Source: Anaerolineae bacterium CG2_30_64_16
GTDB taxonomy: Bacteria > Chloroflexota > Anaerolineae > CG2-30-64-16
NCBI GenBank assembly: GCA_001871755.1
Contig: MNXL01000197.1
Span: 1-6,381 of the forward strand
Length of the DNA: 6,381 nt
Direction of reading: 5' to 3'
The notes below the pieces were generated by a model that saw nothing but the letters and a program-made list of their open reading frames with translations, ran no database searches and was not told the DNA's origin. Shown piece after piece: positions 5,316 through 6,381 of the stretch. Made by a program: the position numbers and the translations under genes. How positions within the stretch are numbered: position 1 is the stretch's first letter; each line of letters starts with the position of its first letter.

Positions 5316-6381
5316 TCTGATGGTCGTTCCTGCTGCCCCAGCACCCGGCCTCGCTCGAACCGGTCTGTCATCGCGCCACGGTCTGCGCTGCCCCAGATCA
5401 GCGCCGAGGTTTGCGCCTGCCCGCCGCTGAGGAAAGTGATCAGCCGGTAGTAGTAGGATTCGCCGTAGCTGTCCGGCTCCGTGTAGACACGCACGAGCCA
5501 GCCATATACCTTGCTGTAGACTGTGCCCGCCGGCAGGCTGGTCAAGGTGATGCTGCCCACGTCGCCCAGCGCAATCGAAAGCCACCCGTCATCGCTCTCC
5601 GGGTCGAAGAGGATCACCCGGTAGGAGTCGCCCGCGATCCCGCGCCGCTGCCAGGCAAGCGTAACCGGCAGGGGCAGGGCCGAGCCAGGTGGCGGCGACA
5701 GCAGGTTCACGTTGGCGATATCGAAGTCGCCGCCGGGGAGGCTCGTGCCCGCCACGTAGGTCGTGATGGTGGTGGCGCCCCAGCCAGCCACGTAGTTGGA
5801 GTTCGTCTGATTGGGACCAAAAAAGACGTAGTACCCCTGTCCAACAGCCAAACTGGGCGCGGCCATGAAGGCATAGCGACCGGCCGGATCCGTGGTAGTG
5901 ATCGCTGCGTCGGACCAGGCCGCGCCGTTGTAGAAGCGGAGCCGCAGCGGGATGCCCGCGGCCGGCGCGCCGTTGTAGGTGATCCAGCCAAAGATGCCCT
6001 GGAAGGGCGGCCGGGTCGCGGTCGGGGTGGGCGTTCGCGTCCGGGTCGCGGTCGGCGTCGCGGTCGGCGCGACGATGGGGATAGCCCGCAACACCAGGGG
6101 CAAGTGGACCAAACGGCTACCTGGCGCCCGCGTGCGCGTCGCGGTCGCCGTTCCCGCGGTGCGCGTCACCGTCGGCGTCACGGTGCGTGTTGCAGTTGGC
6201 GACGCGGTGGCGGTGGGCACGACGGGCTGCGATGACGTACGCAGACGCAGGGCCACATCCGCCGCCTGGTCCGTCCCCACATCGTCCCAAGCACTGCCGT
6301 TCGAGCTCATGTAGGTCTTGCCGATCTCGTGCGGCCCCGCAGAGTCTATCGCGATGGGATAGCCATAGCTGGCGTTCGTCA
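5312..6381 (-). CDS. Secreted multidomain protein with lectin-like domain tail and Pro-Thr linkers, 5' end missing
   Basis: The frame is open to the right edge, giving 355 complete visible codons. The first ATG (6310) is internal, because the 23 codons upstream continue the same domain. Visible residues 1-47 (SYGYPIAIDSAG, IGKTYMSSNGSAWDDV, ADVALRLRT) resemble the end of the lectin-like domain attached to some papain-type (C1) cysteine peptidases, so the missing part may carry a peptidase. Residues 55-86 and 105-125 are Pro-Thr-Ala-Arg linkers, with HLPLVLR at 92-98 between them. Residues about 126-225 (GIFGWITYNGAPAAGIPLRL, TDPAGRYAF) look like a carboxypeptidase-regulatory-like beta domain. 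About 226-325 form a second beta domain, perhaps fibronectin-III-like (PVTLAWQRRGIAGDSYRVIL, YYYRLITFLSGG). The composition, with no cysteine in the visible part, fits an extracellular or cell-surface location. The peptidase identity is inferred only. Confidence 0.88.
   Translation of the reverse strand, partial: TNASYGYPIAIDSAGPHEIGKTYMSSNGSAWDDVGTDQAADVALRLRTSSQPVVPTATASPTATRTVTPTVTRTAGTATATRTRAPGSRLVHLPLVLRAIPIVAPTATPTATRTRTPTPTATRPPFQGIFGWITYNGAPAAGIPLRLRFYNGAAWSDAAITTTDPAGRYAFMAAPSLAVGQGYYVFFGPNQTNSNYVAGWGATTITTYVAGTSLPGGDFDIANVNLLSPPPGSALPLPVTLAWQRRGIAGDSYRVILFDPESDDGWLSIALGDVGSITLTSLPAGTVYSKVYGWLVRVYTEPDSYGESYYYRLITFLSGGQAQTSALIWGSADRGAMTDRFERGRVLGQQERPSE
6005..6217 (-). repeat. Degenerate GC-rich repeats coding for two Pro-Thr linkers
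   Basis: The DNA consists of irregular short repeats (GTCGCGGTCGG-type words) in two blocks, 6122-6217 and 6005-6067. They encode PTATxTPT-like linkers on either side of the HLPLVLR segment at 6086-6106. Such linkers are flexible, often glycosylated and typical of secreted proteins. The repeats are too irregular for a tandem array. Confidence 0.8.

Noticed and set aside
5411..6235. A 274-codon plus-strand frame opposite the secreted-protein gene
   Set aside because: It has a basic, low-complexity translation with no motif, caused by the GC-rich linker and beta-domain coding sequence on the other strand.
6308..6310. ATG at 6310 as the start of the secreted protein
   Set aside because: The frame is open upstream to the window edge, and the preceding residues belong to the same lectin-like domain. 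No signal peptide follows this ATG.

Overview
The window is GC-rich bacterial DNA, and its style points to the Chloroflexota (Anaerolineae/Chloroflexia-like). Three traits suggest this: a very large SARP/BTAD-type regulator with a P-loop ATPase and TPR repeats; a secreted protein with Pro-Thr linkers and an HLPLVLR motif; and an octanucleotide AGATTGGT/ACCAATCT repeat embedded in a gene. The assignment rests on recollection of these traits, not on a marker gene. All well-supported genes lie on the minus strand, so transcription runs from high to low coordinates.

Right part (5312-6381): the 3' portion of a secreted multidomain protein whose start lies beyond the right edge. It shows the tail of a lectin-like domain, two Pro-Thr linkers around HLPLVLR, a carboxypeptidase-regulatory-like beta domain and a C-terminal beta domain. 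Its stop codon overlaps, as ATGA, the start of a 44-codon frame (5181-5315) that ends in a similar FLPLAQYR motif. Next come a promoter-like sequence and a palindrome over its -10 (5135-5163).

Centre (1051-5067): a 1338-residue regulator. It has an OmpR/SARP-type winged helix, a BTAD region, an AAA ATPase with clear Walker A and B motifs, at least six tandem 40-residue TPR units and a second, DeoR-like HTH at the extreme C-terminus. An 86-bp palindromic octanucleotide repeat is inserted in frame between the winged helix and the main BTAD helices. A GC-rich hairpin follows the stop codon immediately.

Left part (1-1050): degraded or small-gene territory. The only convincing gene is a 137-codon protein (345-758) with a small N-terminal domain, a basic coiled coil and an excellent Shine-Dalgarno site. 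It is flanked by two copies of a 27-bp sequence encoding ARVWGEDEP. The copies differ only at synonymous third positions, so that frame has been translated and conserved even though neither copy now has a convincing complete gene. Beyond it lies an 81-bp nested inverted repeat flanked by 6-bp direct repeats, resembling a miniature insertion.

I see no rRNA, tRNA, CRISPR array or transposase. No complete new system is demonstrable. The most unusual items are the in-frame palindromic repeat, the regulator with a DNA-binding domain at each end, and the conserved ARVWGEDEP frame around the small gene.
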